In this document: one piece after another, positions 43,773 to 53,641 of the stretch
Position numbering within the stretch: position 1 is the first letter of the stretch
Layout: each line of letters starts with the position of its first letter
DNA from: Paraburkholderia phenazinium
GTDB taxonomy: Bacteria; Pseudomonadota; Gammaproteobacteria; Burkholderiales; Burkholderiaceae
DNA: 64,000 nucleotides
NCBI RefSeq assembly: GCF_900142845.1
Contig: NZ_FSRU01000001.1
Coordinates: forward strand, 1,550,001-1,614,000
Reading direction: 5' to 3'
Made by a program: the position numbers and the translations under genes
The notes under the pieces: model-generated
What the model saw: the letters and a program-made list of their open reading frames with translations, nothing else
Databases searched by the model: none
Told to the model about the DNA's origin: nothing

Positions 43773-43928
43773 TCAATGCTCACCGCTGATCACCACAACC
43801 GGTGTGCTCATGTCGGTTCTTCAACGGCATAGATGGAAGGCATGAGGCGCAGCCGCTACCGAACCCGATCGTGCTGATCGTGTTGCCGTCGCTTCCGCCT
43901 CTGCTGCTCAATCTAGCCGGGGCTTGCG

Positions 43929-43975
43929 CAAAGTGAAAAGACTTTGTAGGCTGGCCGGCATGCCTGTCAGGCATG
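43929..43975. promoter_or_regulatory. Composite operator, copy B
   Basis: A perfect inverted repeat caaagt-N6-actttg (43929-43946) is followed after 12 bases by a perfect 8-base arm repeat catgcctg-t-caggcatg (43959-43975). It lies 48 bases upstream of the LysR start and about 175 bases from the truncated SDR, the classical position for autoregulation and divergent activation. Confidence 0.65.
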
Positions 43976-43993
43976 GACCGCCACCGAGGGCCT

Positions 43994-44896
43994 ATGGAGC
44001 TTCGCCATTTGCGGTATTTCATCGCCGTCGCCGAGACCGGCAGCTTGACGGTTGCAGCCGAACGCCGGCTGTTCACCTCGCAGCCGTCGCTGAGCCGCCA
44101 GATTCGCGATCTGGAAGAGGAGGTCGGTGCCGAACTGTTCAATCGCAGCGCGCGTGGCGTCGAGCTGACCGCGTCGGGCAAGGCGTTTCTCGATCATGCG
44201 CGGCTCGCGCTGTCGCAAGTCGATGCCGCCACCGAAGCCGCGCGGCGCGCCTCGCAGCCCACCAGGCAGGTCTTCGCGCTGGGCTTTCTGACGGGCGAGG
44301 AGATGACGTGGCTGCCGCGCGCGATGCAGGTGCTGCGCGACGAATTGCCGAAGATCGACGTTACCGTGTCGAGTCACTATTCACCGGATCTGGCCGACGG
44401 GCTGGCGCGCGGCAAGCTCGATCTCGCGTTTCTACGCGCCGAACCGGGTTTCGATCTCGACTATCGCGTGGTGAGCCGCGAGAAACTCATTGTGCTGATG
44501 CCGAGTGACCATCCGCTGACCGAGCGCACCAGCATCCGCCCCGAGGATTTCAGGGGCGAGCCCTTCATCATGGCGACGAACAAGGCGACGGTGCTGAATC
44601 AGGTGATCCTGGGGTATCTGCGCGAGAACGCGATCGATGTCGCGCCCGAACACGGGGTCGACAATCTCGCGATGGCTATGTCGCTGGTGGCGTCGACGCG
44701 TGGGCTCGCGCTATTGCCGGAGTACGCCAACAATCTGCTCCCGTGGTCGGTGGTAAGCCGTCCGCTCGAAGGCGAGGCTCCGACCATCGATCTGGTGATC
44801 GGTTATAGCAAGTCGAATACGTCTGCCGTGTTGAAGCTGTTTCTTTCCAGAGCGGACGAGTTGATGGGCGGACTGTATTCGACGACGAGTATCTGA
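43994..44896 (+). CDS. LysR-family regulator
   Basis: The 300-residue regulator starts MELRHLRYFIAVAETGSLTV with helix-turn-helix FTSQPSLSRQIRDLEEEVGA, as in the BenM/CatM/HcaR-type subgroup that senses aromatic acids. The ATG at 43994 has a GAGGG site. It is divergent from the broken SDR and lies next to operator copy B; I infer that it controls both SDR loci. Confidence 0.9.
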   Translation: MELRHLRYFIAVAETGSLTVAAERRLFTSQPSLSRQIRDLEEEVGAELFNRSARGVELTASGKAFLDHARLALSQVDAATEAARRASQPTRQVFALGFLTGEEMTWLPRAMQVLRDELPKIDVTVSSHYSPDLADGLARGKLDLAFLRAEPGFDLDYRVVSREKLIVLMPSDHPLTERTSIRPEDFRGEPFIMATNKATVLNQVILGYLRENAIDVAPEHGVDNLAMAMSLVASTRGLALLPEYANNLLPWSVVSRPLEGEAPTIDLVIGYSKSNTSAVLKLFLSRADELMGGLYSTTSI

Positions 44897-44957
44897 CCTG
44901 AGTTCGCCCTCAACGACCCGCCATGACACAGCCGGGATGTTGGAGGGTGCTCAACCA

Positions 44958-45605
44958 TCAGGCGATGCCGCCCAGCTTCAAGGCATCGAGCGTCATGTGT
45001 GCGCCGAGCGTGACCAGAACGGCTCCCATCGCCCAGCGTTGCGCCAGCAGAAGTCCCGGCCGTCTCGCGAGGAACGTCGCCATGCTGCCGGAGCAGACGG
45101 CTACGAAGCCATTGACCGAAGCGAACGCAACAATCAACGACGAGCCAAGCACGAGCGATTGCCTGAGTACGCTGCCGTCCTGATAGTCGATGAATTGCGG
45201 CAGGAGCGACAGGAAGATCATCGCCAGCTTGGGATTCAGCAGACTGGTCGTGGCGCCCATCGCGAGGAGCCGGCGGGGCTGCTCACGAGGCAGTTCGCGA
45301 ACTTCGAGGGGAGAGCGGCCACCCGGCTTCACCGCCTGCCACGCCAGATAGAACAGATACGCGGCACCCACCGCACCCAACGCGCTGGCTGCATAAGGCA
45401 CGCTCAGGAACAACGCCGTGATGCCGAACGCTGCCGCGAACATATAGAAGAGGTATCCGAGCATGACGCCCGCTAGCGATATCAAGCCGGCCGTGCGTCC
45501 TTGCGCAATGGAGCGCGACATCACGTAGACCATGTTCGGGCCGGGCGTCACAGCCAGCATGCCACCCACCATCAGAAATCCGTAAATCGACCCTGTACCG
45601 TGCAT
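44958..45605 (-). CDS. LysE/RhtB-family amino acid exporter
   Basis: The 215-residue membrane protein has about six segments and the family start GGMLAVTPGPNMVYVMSRSI, followed by GVMLGYLFYMFAAAFGITAL and NPKLAMIFLSLLPQF. RhtB-type exporters expel amino acids such as homoserine, threonine or lysine. It is divergent from the LysR gene at 45708, the standard ArgP/LysG-LysE arrangement, so the LysR protein probably switches it on when the amino acid accumulates. Confidence 0.92.
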   Translation of the reverse strand: MHGTGSIYGFLMVGGMLAVTPGPNMVYVMSRSIAQGRTAGLISLAGVMLGYLFYMFAAAFGITALFLSVPYAASALGAVGAAYLFYLAWQAVKPGGRSPLEVRELPREQPRRLLAMGATTSLLNPKLAMIFLSLLPQFIDYQDGSVLRQSLVLGSSLIVAFASVNGFVAVCSGSMATFLARRPGLLLAQRWAMGAVLVTLGAHMTLDALKLGGIA

Positions 45606-45707
45606 TTCGCGGGCTCCCCCAAGTGCGCATGGGTCGTAGTATCGGTTTGACGCTTAATCTGGTAAAACGAATTAAATTGAATGAATTGATCAGATTTTCT
45701 GACGAAC

Positions 45708-46556
45708 ATGAAAAAACTCGATCTGGACGTGCTTGAAATGCTGGTCGCGGTTGCCGATACGGGATCGTTTGCTAGAGGTGCGGAGTCCGTGCATCGTTCG
45801 CCGTCGGCGGTGAGCATGCAGGTCAAGGCGCTTGAAGAAGCGCTGGGAAAGCCGCTCTTCGTGCGCAGCACGCGTAACGTGGCGATTACCGCAGAGGGCA
45901 AGACGCTGCTGGACTATGGCCGGCGAATGCTGGCGATGCGCGAGGAAGCGTGGGCGTCGGTCGTTCGCCCGGAGATGAAGGGCCGCGTCACGATTGGCGT
46001 GCCTGACGACTACGTTTCTTCGGTGCTGCCCCAGGTTCTGGGAAAGTTTGCCATGGCTCATCCACGTGTCGAGATTCGGGTCATCGGTCTGCCTAGCAGC
46101 GCGCTCGCGCCCTTGCTCAAAGACAACACGCTAGATCTCGCGTGTATGACGAAAACAAAGGGCGTCGCAGGCGATTTCATCCGTTTCGAGCCGATGGTGT
46201 GGGCCGGGTCGTCCGCAAGAAAGGTGTGGAAAGAGCGTCCGCTTCCGCTTGCCGTTTTCGCCGACGGCAGCACTGCGCGTGCTTATGCCGTCAGCGCGCT
46301 TCAGCGTGCAAATATCAAGTATCGGATGTCCTACGAAAGCCCGAGTTTGCTGGGCCTGATCAGCATGGTCGAAGCCGGGCTCGCGGTCGCGCCGCTCGCA
46401 AGATGCAGCGTGCCGGACCATCTGGTTCAGTTGTCGCAGAACGAAGGCTTGCCGCCCCTGGACGAGCTCGAAGTCATTCTTGCGCGCAGTGCCCGGTCTG
46501 CGCGACCGCCCTGCGATTTTCTCGCTGAGCAGATTCTGGCCGAGTTGAGGACCTGA
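45708..46556 (+). CDS. LysR-family regulator of the adjacent exporter
   Basis: The 282-residue protein starts MKKLDLDVLEMLVAVADTGS with helix-turn-helix SPSAVSMQVKALEEALGKPL. The ligand domain from about 88 (MKGRVTIGVPDDY) is of normal length, although the protein is slightly shorter than most LysR members. It shares a 102-base A/T-rich promoter gap with the RhtB gene. Confidence 0.9.
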   Translation: MKKLDLDVLEMLVAVADTGSFARGAESVHRSPSAVSMQVKALEEALGKPLFVRSTRNVAITAEGKTLLDYGRRMLAMREEAWASVVRPEMKGRVTIGVPDDYVSSVLPQVLGKFAMAHPRVEIRVIGLPSSALAPLLKDNTLDLACMTKTKGVAGDFIRFEPMVWAGSSARKVWKERPLPLAVFADGSTARAYAVSALQRANIKYRMSYESPSLLGLISMVEAGLAVAPLARCSVPDHLVQLSQNEGLPPLDELEVILARSARSARPPCDFLAEQILAELRT

Positions 46557-46605
46557 TGCGGTGGTTCTGCTTCGAGGGCGATGTGCGACAGAACGTAGTT
46601 AGCCT

Positions 46606-47409
46606 TCAAAGCCGTTCAATGATCGCCTTCGCCGCGGCCGGATTGCGCTCCTTGAAACCGCTGATCACGTAGAGATAAACATCGCGCCCGCCCTTGGCGG
46701 CGGCCTTCGCCTCCACCGGCTGCAGATCGTCAGGGACCGTGCCGGCGGCCAACTGACGGGCCCGCTCGGCCCATGCGTCGAGCGCCTTCTTCGAATAGCC
46801 TTGCGCCTGCGCGTCGGACGTCCCCATGATGCGCGCATACACGAACGGCGCGGTGATGTTGGCGATCTGCGGATAGTCGCTGTCGCCGGCGAGTACGATC
46901 GCCACGTCGTATTTGCGCGCCAACGTGACGAAGGTTTCAGTGCGGAAACTCTCGTGCCGCACTTCGACAGCATGCCTCAGCGTAAGGCCGTCCAGTTTCT
47001 TCGGCAGCAAGGCCAGAAATGCTTCGAAATCCTCTGCATCGAATTGCTTGGTGGTGGCGAACTGCCAGTTGATCGGGCCGAGTTTCTGTTTCAGATGCTC
47101 GAGGCCGCTGCCGAAGAAGCGCTCGATACTGTCGCCGGCTTCGGCCAGCACGCGCCGGTTCGTCGCGTAGCGCGGCGCCTTTAAGGCGAACGCGAAGTCG
47201 TCGGGCGTTTCGTCGTGCCACTTCATATAGCTCTCGGGCTTTTGCAAGCCGTAGAACGTGCCGTTGATTTCGATGGTGGTCAACTGGCGGCTCGCGTACT
47301 CGAGCTCGCGCTTTTGCGTGAGGTCGTCGGGATAAAACACGCCGCGCCATGGGGCATAGGTCCAGCCTCCAATGCCGACCCGAATGTGCGGTTTCGTGCG
47401 CGTTGCCAT
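46606..47409 (-). CDS. DUF72 family protein (TIM-barrel)
   Basis: The 267-residue protein has the DUF72 hallmarks: VGIGGWTYAPWRGVFYP at the start, TTIEINGTFYGLQ, HAVEVRHESF and the conserved arginine-containing strands VYARIMG and VYLYVISGF. DUF72 proteins adopt a TIM barrel related to endonuclease IV-like folds and have no settled function. It stands alone, divergent from pobA. Confidence 0.88.
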   Translation of the reverse strand: MATRTKPHIRVGIGGWTYAPWRGVFYPDDLTQKRELEYASRQLTTIEINGTFYGLQKPESYMKWHDETPDDFAFALKAPRYATNRRVLAEAGDSIERFFGSGLEHLKQKLGPINWQFATTKQFDAEDFEAFLALLPKKLDGLTLRHAVEVRHESFRTETFVTLARKYDVAIVLAGDSDYPQIANITAPFVYARIMGTSDAQAQGYSKKALDAWAERARQLAAGTVPDDLQPVEAKAAAKGGRDVYLYVISGFKERNPAAAKAIIERL

Positions 47410-47549
47410 ATGCAGTTTTCCTCGTTGTTCCGGTTTGCCTTCGGCGAGCGCCCAGCTTAACGCAGCCGCCGTGCCGTTGTCTCAGATCTGCCGCAAACAC
47501 CTTCTCCTGCTGCCCGCAGGCCCTCATTGGCTATCTCAAAACGGGATAG

Positions 47550-48809
<1,260 letters not shown>

Positions 48810-48851
48810 GCCAACGCGCTGGCCGGAAGATCGGATGCGCGAAGCGACGCG

Positions 48852-49661
48852 TTACGCACCATCCGCACCACCGACCTTCCGGCCGCGCCGCCCAGCCGGC
48901 GCGGCTGCGCTTGCCGCCCGCTGCGCCGCTTCGACCGTCTCGGCCGCTTCCAGGCGCCGGCTTGCTTCGCCCACCTCATGCCTGAATTGCACCAACGCGG
49001 CCAGCGCCGCATCGGGCGGCTGCAGGGCCGCCCATAACACTTCGATCAGACTGTCCGCGGTGGCTTCGATATCCGTGCGGCGGTTGGCGAGCGTCGCGTC
49101 CCACAAGACGTGCTCCATCGGCCCGAACACCATGGAACGCAAGAGCCGCAACGGCACATCCGCGCGCACCTGGCCGGTTTCCTGGCCGTGCGCCAGCACG
49201 CGCATCAGCGGGGCCGTATAGCGCCGCTGCATATCGGTCAGCGTTTCGCTGAGTTCGTGATGCCGCGCACGCCCCTCCGACAGCACCAGCGCGCACAGGT
49301 CCGTGCCGTTCACCAGCATCAATCGCAGATGCATCCGCACAATGAAGGCGAATTGTTGCCGCACGCTGCCGTCGCGCGGCAGGCCGGTTTCGATTGCCTC
49401 GATGATTTCGTCATACCAGTCGCCGATCACCCGCGCGCACAACTCGCGCTTGCCGCGAAAGTAGCTGAATACCGTTGCCTCGGAGATACCCAGGCGCTGC
49501 GCGATCTCCGCCGTGGTGGCGCGCTCGTAGCCCTTCTCGGAGAACACGTCGCGCCCGGCCTGAAGAATTTCCTTCACGCGCTGCTGCGATTTGCGGCCGG
49601 CCGGCTGGCGGCGCGATGCCGGCGCTTCGGCCCTGGTTACGGCCTTCGGTGCGGCCATCAT
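48852..49661 (-). CDS. TetR-family regulator, probable LiuQ-type repressor of leucine catabolism
   Basis: The 269-residue protein has helix-turn-helix TTAEIAQRLGISEATVFSYF (about 50-69) after a basic, Ala-rich N-terminus, and an Ala-rich basic C-terminal tail (about 240-269) not needed for the fold. It is divergent from the liu genes. TetR-type LiuQ regulators are described for leucine/isovalerate genes in betaproteobacteria, so position makes that role likely; sequence identity was not checked. Double Met codons at 49661/49658 leave the start uncertain by one residue. Confidence 0.82.
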   Translation of the reverse strand: MMAAPKAVTRAEAPASRRQPAGRKSQQRVKEILQAGRDVFSEKGYERATTAEIAQRLGISEATVFSYFRGKRELCARVIGDWYDEIIEAIETGLPRDGSVRQQFAFIVRMHLRLMLVNGTDLCALVLSEGRARHHELSETLTDMQRRYTAPLMRVLAHGQETGQVRADVPLRLLRSMVFGPMEHVLWDATLANRRTDIEATADSLIEVLWAALQPPDAALAALVQFRHEVGEASRRLEAAETVEAAQRAASAAAPAGRRGRKVGGADGA

Positions 49662-49775
49662 ATGAGTCCAGTTCAAGTTTCGATTCCGGACAATCCCGGT
49701 GCCGCCGAGTTTAGCACGCTGGAACATGGCTAAAACGTGCTTCCGGCATATCTGAGTATCACTCAAAAATACCTA

Positions 49776-49791
49776 TTGACGTATACGTAAA
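49776..49791. promoter_or_regulatory. Liu operator-like palindrome
   Basis: The 16-base element ttgacgtatacgtaaa has arms that match but for one base, with a perfect ACGTATACGT core. It lies in the divergent gap 100 bases before liuA and resembles the ACGT-repeat sites reported for Liu regulators in proteobacteria. Confidence 0.6.
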
Positions 49792-49890
49792 TCTAGCGTG
49801 AAATTCGGCTTGGGCGAGCGCGTGTGGCCGCCGCGTCCGCAAGCGCGGCTGAGCGCGCACGAATGCCGATGAATTCCTGGAGACACTGCA

Positions 49891-51072
49891 ATGAGTAACC
49901 TGCCCGGTTTGCAATTCCCGCTTGGTGAAGAGATCGAAATGCTGCGCGACAGCCTCGCCGGTTTTGCGGCGAAGGAAATCGCGCCGCGCGCCGCGGAGAT
50001 CGATCGCACCGACCAGTTCCCGATGGACCTGTGGAAGAAGTTCGGCGATCTGGGCGTGCTGGGCATGACCGTGTCGGAGGAGTATGGCGGCGCCAACATG
50101 GGCTACACGGCGCACATGATCGCCATGGAGGAGATCTCGCGGGCGTCGGCTTCGGTCGGCCTGTCGTATGGCGCGCATTCGAACCTGTGCGTGAACCAGA
50201 TCCACCGCAACGGCACCGAGGCGCAAAAGCAGAAGTACTTGCCGAAGCTGGTGTCGGGCGAACACGTCGGCGCGCTCGCCATGAGCGAGCCGAACGCCGG
50301 CTCGGACGTGGTCAGCATGAAGCTGCGCGCGGACAAGAAGGGCGGCCACTACGTGCTGAACGGCACCAAGATGTGGATCACCAACGGCCCCGATTGCGAC
50401 ACGCTGGTGGTCTACGCAAAGACGGATCTCGAAGCCGGCCCGCGCGGCATCACGGCGTTTATTGTCGAAAAGGGCATGAAGGGTTTTTCGGTTGCGCAGA
50501 AACTCGACAAGCTCGGCATGCGCGGCTCGCATACGGGCGAACTGGTGTTCGAGAACGTCGAAGTGCCGGAAGAAAACATCCTCGGCCAGTTGAACGGCGG
50601 CGTGAAGGTACTCATGAGCGGGCTCGATTACGAGCGCGCGGTGCTCGCGGGCGGCCCCACCGGCATCATGGTCGCGGTGATGGACGCGGTGGTCCCGTAC
50701 ATTCACGACCGCAAGCAGTTCGGTCAGTCGATCGGCGAATTCCAGCTCATTCAAGGCAAGGTGGCCGATCTGTACACCACGCTGCAGGCATGCCGCGCGT
50801 ATCTGTACGCGGTGGGCCGTCAGCTCGACACCATGGGCGCCGAGCACGTGCGTCAGATGCGCAAGGACTGCGCGGGCGTGATTCTCTATACCGCTGAAAA
50901 AGCCACGTGGATGGCCGGCGAAGCGATCCAGATTCTCGGCGGTAACGGTTACATCAACGAGTATCCGGTGGGACGTCTGTGGCGCGATGCGAAGCTCTAT
51001 GAGATCGGCGCGGGCACCAGCGAGATCCGCCGCATGCTGATTGGCCGCGAACTGTTTGCGGAAACGGCTTGA
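49891..51072 (+). CDS. liuA: Isovaleryl-CoA dehydrogenase
   Basis: The 393-residue acyl-CoA dehydrogenase has the catalytic Glu248 in [17 protein letters not shown], the helix-G position that distinguishes isovaleryl-CoA dehydrogenases from most others, as well as [10 protein letters not shown] and the C-terminal [19 protein letters not shown]. It oxidises isovaleryl-CoA to 3-methylcrotonyl-CoA in leucine breakdown, passing electrons to ETF. It is the first gene of the liu operon. Confidence 0.95.
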   Translation: MSNLPGLQFPLGEEIEMLRDSLAGFAAKEIAPRAAEIDRTDQFPMDLWKKFGDLGVLGMTVSEEYGGANMGYTAHMIAMEEISRASASVGLSYGAHSNLCVNQIHRNGTEAQKQKYLPKLVSGEHVGALAMSEPNAGSDVVSMKLRADKKGGHYVLNGTKMWITNGPDCDTLVVYAKTDLEAGPRGITAFIVEKGMKGFSVAQKLDKLGMRGSHTGELVFENVEVPEENILGQLNGGVKVLMSGLDYERAVLAGGPTGIMVAVMDAVVPYIHDRKQFGQSIGEFQLIQGKVADLYTTLQACRAYLYAVGRQLDTMGAEHVRQMRKDCAGVILYTAEKATWMAGEAIQILGGNGYINEYPVGRLWRDAKLYEIGAGTSEIRRMLIGRELFAETA

Positions 51073-51149
51073 TCCCTGAGCAGGGCCACCCGGCCGCCCC
51101 GGTTTAACGGAGCGGCGAAGAGAACCACGGCGCACAGGAGAGCCACGCA

Positions 51150-52757
51150 ATGCCGATCATCGAAACAAAGCTGAATCCGCGCTCGGACGATTTCCGCAAC
51201 AACGCGGCCGCGCTCGAGGCACTGGTTGCCGATCTGCGCGCCAAGGTCGACAAGCTCGCGCTGGGCGGTGGCCAGGCCGCGCGCGACAAGCACGTGGGAC
51301 GCGGCAAGCTGCTGCCGCGCGACCGGATCGCGCAACTGCTCGATCCGGGCACGCCATTCCTCGAACTGTCGCAACTGGCCGCGTTCGGCATGTATCACGA
51401 CGACGCGCCGGGTGCCGGCGTGATCACCGGCATTGGCCGCATTGCCGGGCAGGAATGCGTGATCGTTTGCAACGACGCCACGGTGAAGGGCGGCACGTAC
51501 TACCCGGTGACGGTGAAGAAGCACGTGCGTGCCCAGGAGATCGCAGCGGAGAACCACTTGCCATGCGTGTATCTGGTGGATTCCGGCGGCGCGAACCTGC
51601 CGAATCAGGACGATGTGTTCCCCGATCGCGATCACTTCGGGCGCATCTTCTTCAATCAGGCCAACCTGTCCGCGGCCGGCATTCCGCAGATCGCGGTGGT
51701 GATGGGCTCGTGCACGGCAGGCGGCGCGTATGTGCCGGCGATGAGCGACGAGTCGATCATCGTCAAGAATCAAGGGACGATTTTTCTGGGCGGCCCGCCT
51801 CTGGTGAAGGCCGCCACCGGCGAAGTGGTCAGCGCCGAAGATCTCGGCGGCGGCGACGTGCATACGCGTCTGTCCGGCGTGGTCGATCATCTCGCGCAGA
51901 ACGACGCGCATGCGTTGGGGATTGCGCGCAGCATCGTCGGCAATCTGAATCGCACGAAGCAGGTGCCGGTGGCACTGCAGGAGCCGAAGCCGCCGCGCTA
52001 CGACCCGAAGAGCCTGTACGGCGTGATTCCGGTCGATACGCGCAAGCCGTTCGATATTCGCGAGGTGATCGCGCGCATCGTCGACGATTCCGCCTTCGAT
52101 GAATTCAAGGCCCGCTACGGCACCACGCTCGTCACCGGCTTCGCGCATATCTGGGGGCATCCGGTCGGCATCATCGCCAACAACGGCATCCTGTTTTCGG
52201 AGTCGGCGTTAAAGGGCGCGCACTTTATCGAACTGTGCTGCCAGCGCAAGATTCCGCTCGTGTTCCTGCAGAACATCACGGGCTTCATGGTAGGCCGCAA
52301 GTACGAAAACGAAGGTATTGCGCGCAACGGCGCCAAGATGGTGACGGCAGTGGCCACGGCCAAGGTGCCGAAGTTCACGGTGATCATCGGCGGCTCGTTC
52401 GGCGCGGGCAACTACGGCATGTGCGGTCGCGCCTATTCGCCGCGCTTCCTGTGGATGTGGCCGAACGCGCGCATCTCGGTGATGGGCGGCGAGCAGGCCG
52501 CTTCAGTGCTGGCGACCGTCAAACGCGACGGCATCGAAGGCAAGGGTGGCACGTGGACGGCCGAGCAGGAAGAGGCGTTCAAGCAGCCGATCCGCGAGCA
52601 ATATGAACACCAGGGGCATCCGTATTACGCCAGCGCCCGCCTGTGGGACGACGGCGTGATCGACCCGGCGCAAACCCGCGATGTGCTCGGCCTCGGACTG
52701 TCCGCATCGATGAACGCACCGATCGAAGATACGCGCTTCGGCGTGTTCAGAATGTAA
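51150..52757 (+). CDS. liuB: Methylcrotonoyl-CoA carboxylase, carboxyltransferase (beta) subunit
   Basis: The 535-residue crotonase-fold carboxyltransferase has the two oxyanion regions ([18 protein letters not shown] and the [20 protein letters not shown] segment) typical of MccB. It transfers CO2 from biotin to 3-methylcrotonyl-CoA, forming 3-methylglutaconyl-CoA together with LiuD. It lies 77 bases after liuA. Confidence 0.95.
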   Translation: MPIIETKLNPRSDDFRNNAAALEALVADLRAKVDKLALGGGQAARDKHVGRGKLLPRDRIAQLLDPGTPFLELSQLAAFGMYHDDAPGAGVITGIGRIAGQECVIVCNDATVKGGTYYPVTVKKHVRAQEIAAENHLPCVYLVDSGGANLPNQDDVFPDRDHFGRIFFNQANLSAAGIPQIAVVMGSCTAGGAYVPAMSDESIIVKNQGTIFLGGPPLVKAATGEVVSAEDLGGGDVHTRLSGVVDHLAQNDAHALGIARSIVGNLNRTKQVPVALQEPKPPRYDPKSLYGVIPVDTRKPFDIREVIARIVDDSAFDEFKARYGTTLVTGFAHIWGHPVGIIANNGILFSESALKGAHFIELCCQRKIPLVFLQNITGFMVGRKYENEGIARNGAKMVTAVATAKVPKFTVIIGGSFGAGNYGMCGRAYSPRFLWMWPNARISVMGGEQAASVLATVKRDGIEGKGGTWTAEQEEAFKQPIREQYEHQGHPYYASARLWDDGVIDPAQTRDVLGLGLSASMNAPIEDTRFGVFRM

Positions 52758-52788
52758 GGCCGGGCCTCGAGCGAAGGAGTCGATCGAT

Positions 52789-53574
52789 ATGCAATACGAA
52801 ACTTTAAGCCTGACTGTCGCCGGCCAGGTGGCGACGGTCACGCTGAACCGCCCGGACGTGCGCAACGCGTTCAACGAAACGATGATCGCGGAACTGACCG
52901 CGGCGTTTGTCGCATTGAACGCGCGCGACGACATCAGGGCAGTCGTGCTGGCCGCCAACGGCAAGGCCTTTTGCGCGGGCGCGGATCTGAACTGGATGAA
53001 GAAGATGGCCGGTTATTCCGACGAGGAGAACCGCGCCGATGCCCTGCGTCTCGCGGCGATGCTTTCGGCAATCTACCGCTGCAACAAGCCGGTGATCGCG
53101 CGCGTCAATGGCGACGCCTACGCGGGCGGCATGGGTTTGATCTGCGCCTGCGACATCGTGGTGGCGCTGGACACGGCGCGCTTCTGTCTCTCCGAAGCGC
53201 GCCTCGGCCTGATCCCTGCGACGATCGCGCCATACGTGATTCGCGCCCTCGGCGAGCAGGCTTCGCGGCGTTACTTTACGACCGCCGAGCTGTTCGACTG
53301 CGCGACGGCGCTGCGTCTGGGCCTCGTCAGCGAAGCCGTGAGCGAAGACCGGCTCGACGCGACCGTGCAGCAACTGGCCGACACGCTCTGCGCCAACGGC
53401 CCGCAAGCGGTGCGTGCCTGCAAGCAGCTCGTGCAGGACATCGCGGGACGTGAGCTGAACGAAGCGTTGATCGAAGACACGGCCTCGCGCATCGCCCGTG
53501 TGCGCGCCGGCGCGGAAGGCCGCGAAGGGGTGGCGTCATTCCTCGAAAAGCGCGCGCCGGCATGGCGCAACTGA
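52789..53574 (+). CDS. liuC: Methylglutaconyl-CoA hydratase (enoyl-CoA hydratase family)
   Basis: The 261-residue crotonase has FCAGADLNWMKKMAGYSDEE (oxyanion hole) and NGDAYAGGMGLICACDIVVA. The DLNWMKKM stretch is typical of methylglutaconyl-CoA hydratases. It makes HMG-CoA from methylglutaconyl-CoA. The gene lies 31 bases behind liuB with a GAAGGAG site. Confidence 0.92.
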   Translation: MQYETLSLTVAGQVATVTLNRPDVRNAFNETMIAELTAAFVALNARDDIRAVVLAANGKAFCAGADLNWMKKMAGYSDEENRADALRLAAMLSAIYRCNKPVIARVNGDAYAGGMGLICACDIVVALDTARFCLSEARLGLIPATIAPYVIRALGEQASRRYFTTAELFDCATALRLGLVSEAVSEDRLDATVQQLADTLCANGPQAVRACKQLVQDIAGRELNEALIEDTASRIARVRAGAEGREGVASFLEKRAPAWRN

Positions 53575-53641
53575 CGCCTGCGCATGCCACGACAAACCGC
53601 AGAACTCCAGTCCTGAACGGGACACCTGAGCGAGACATCTC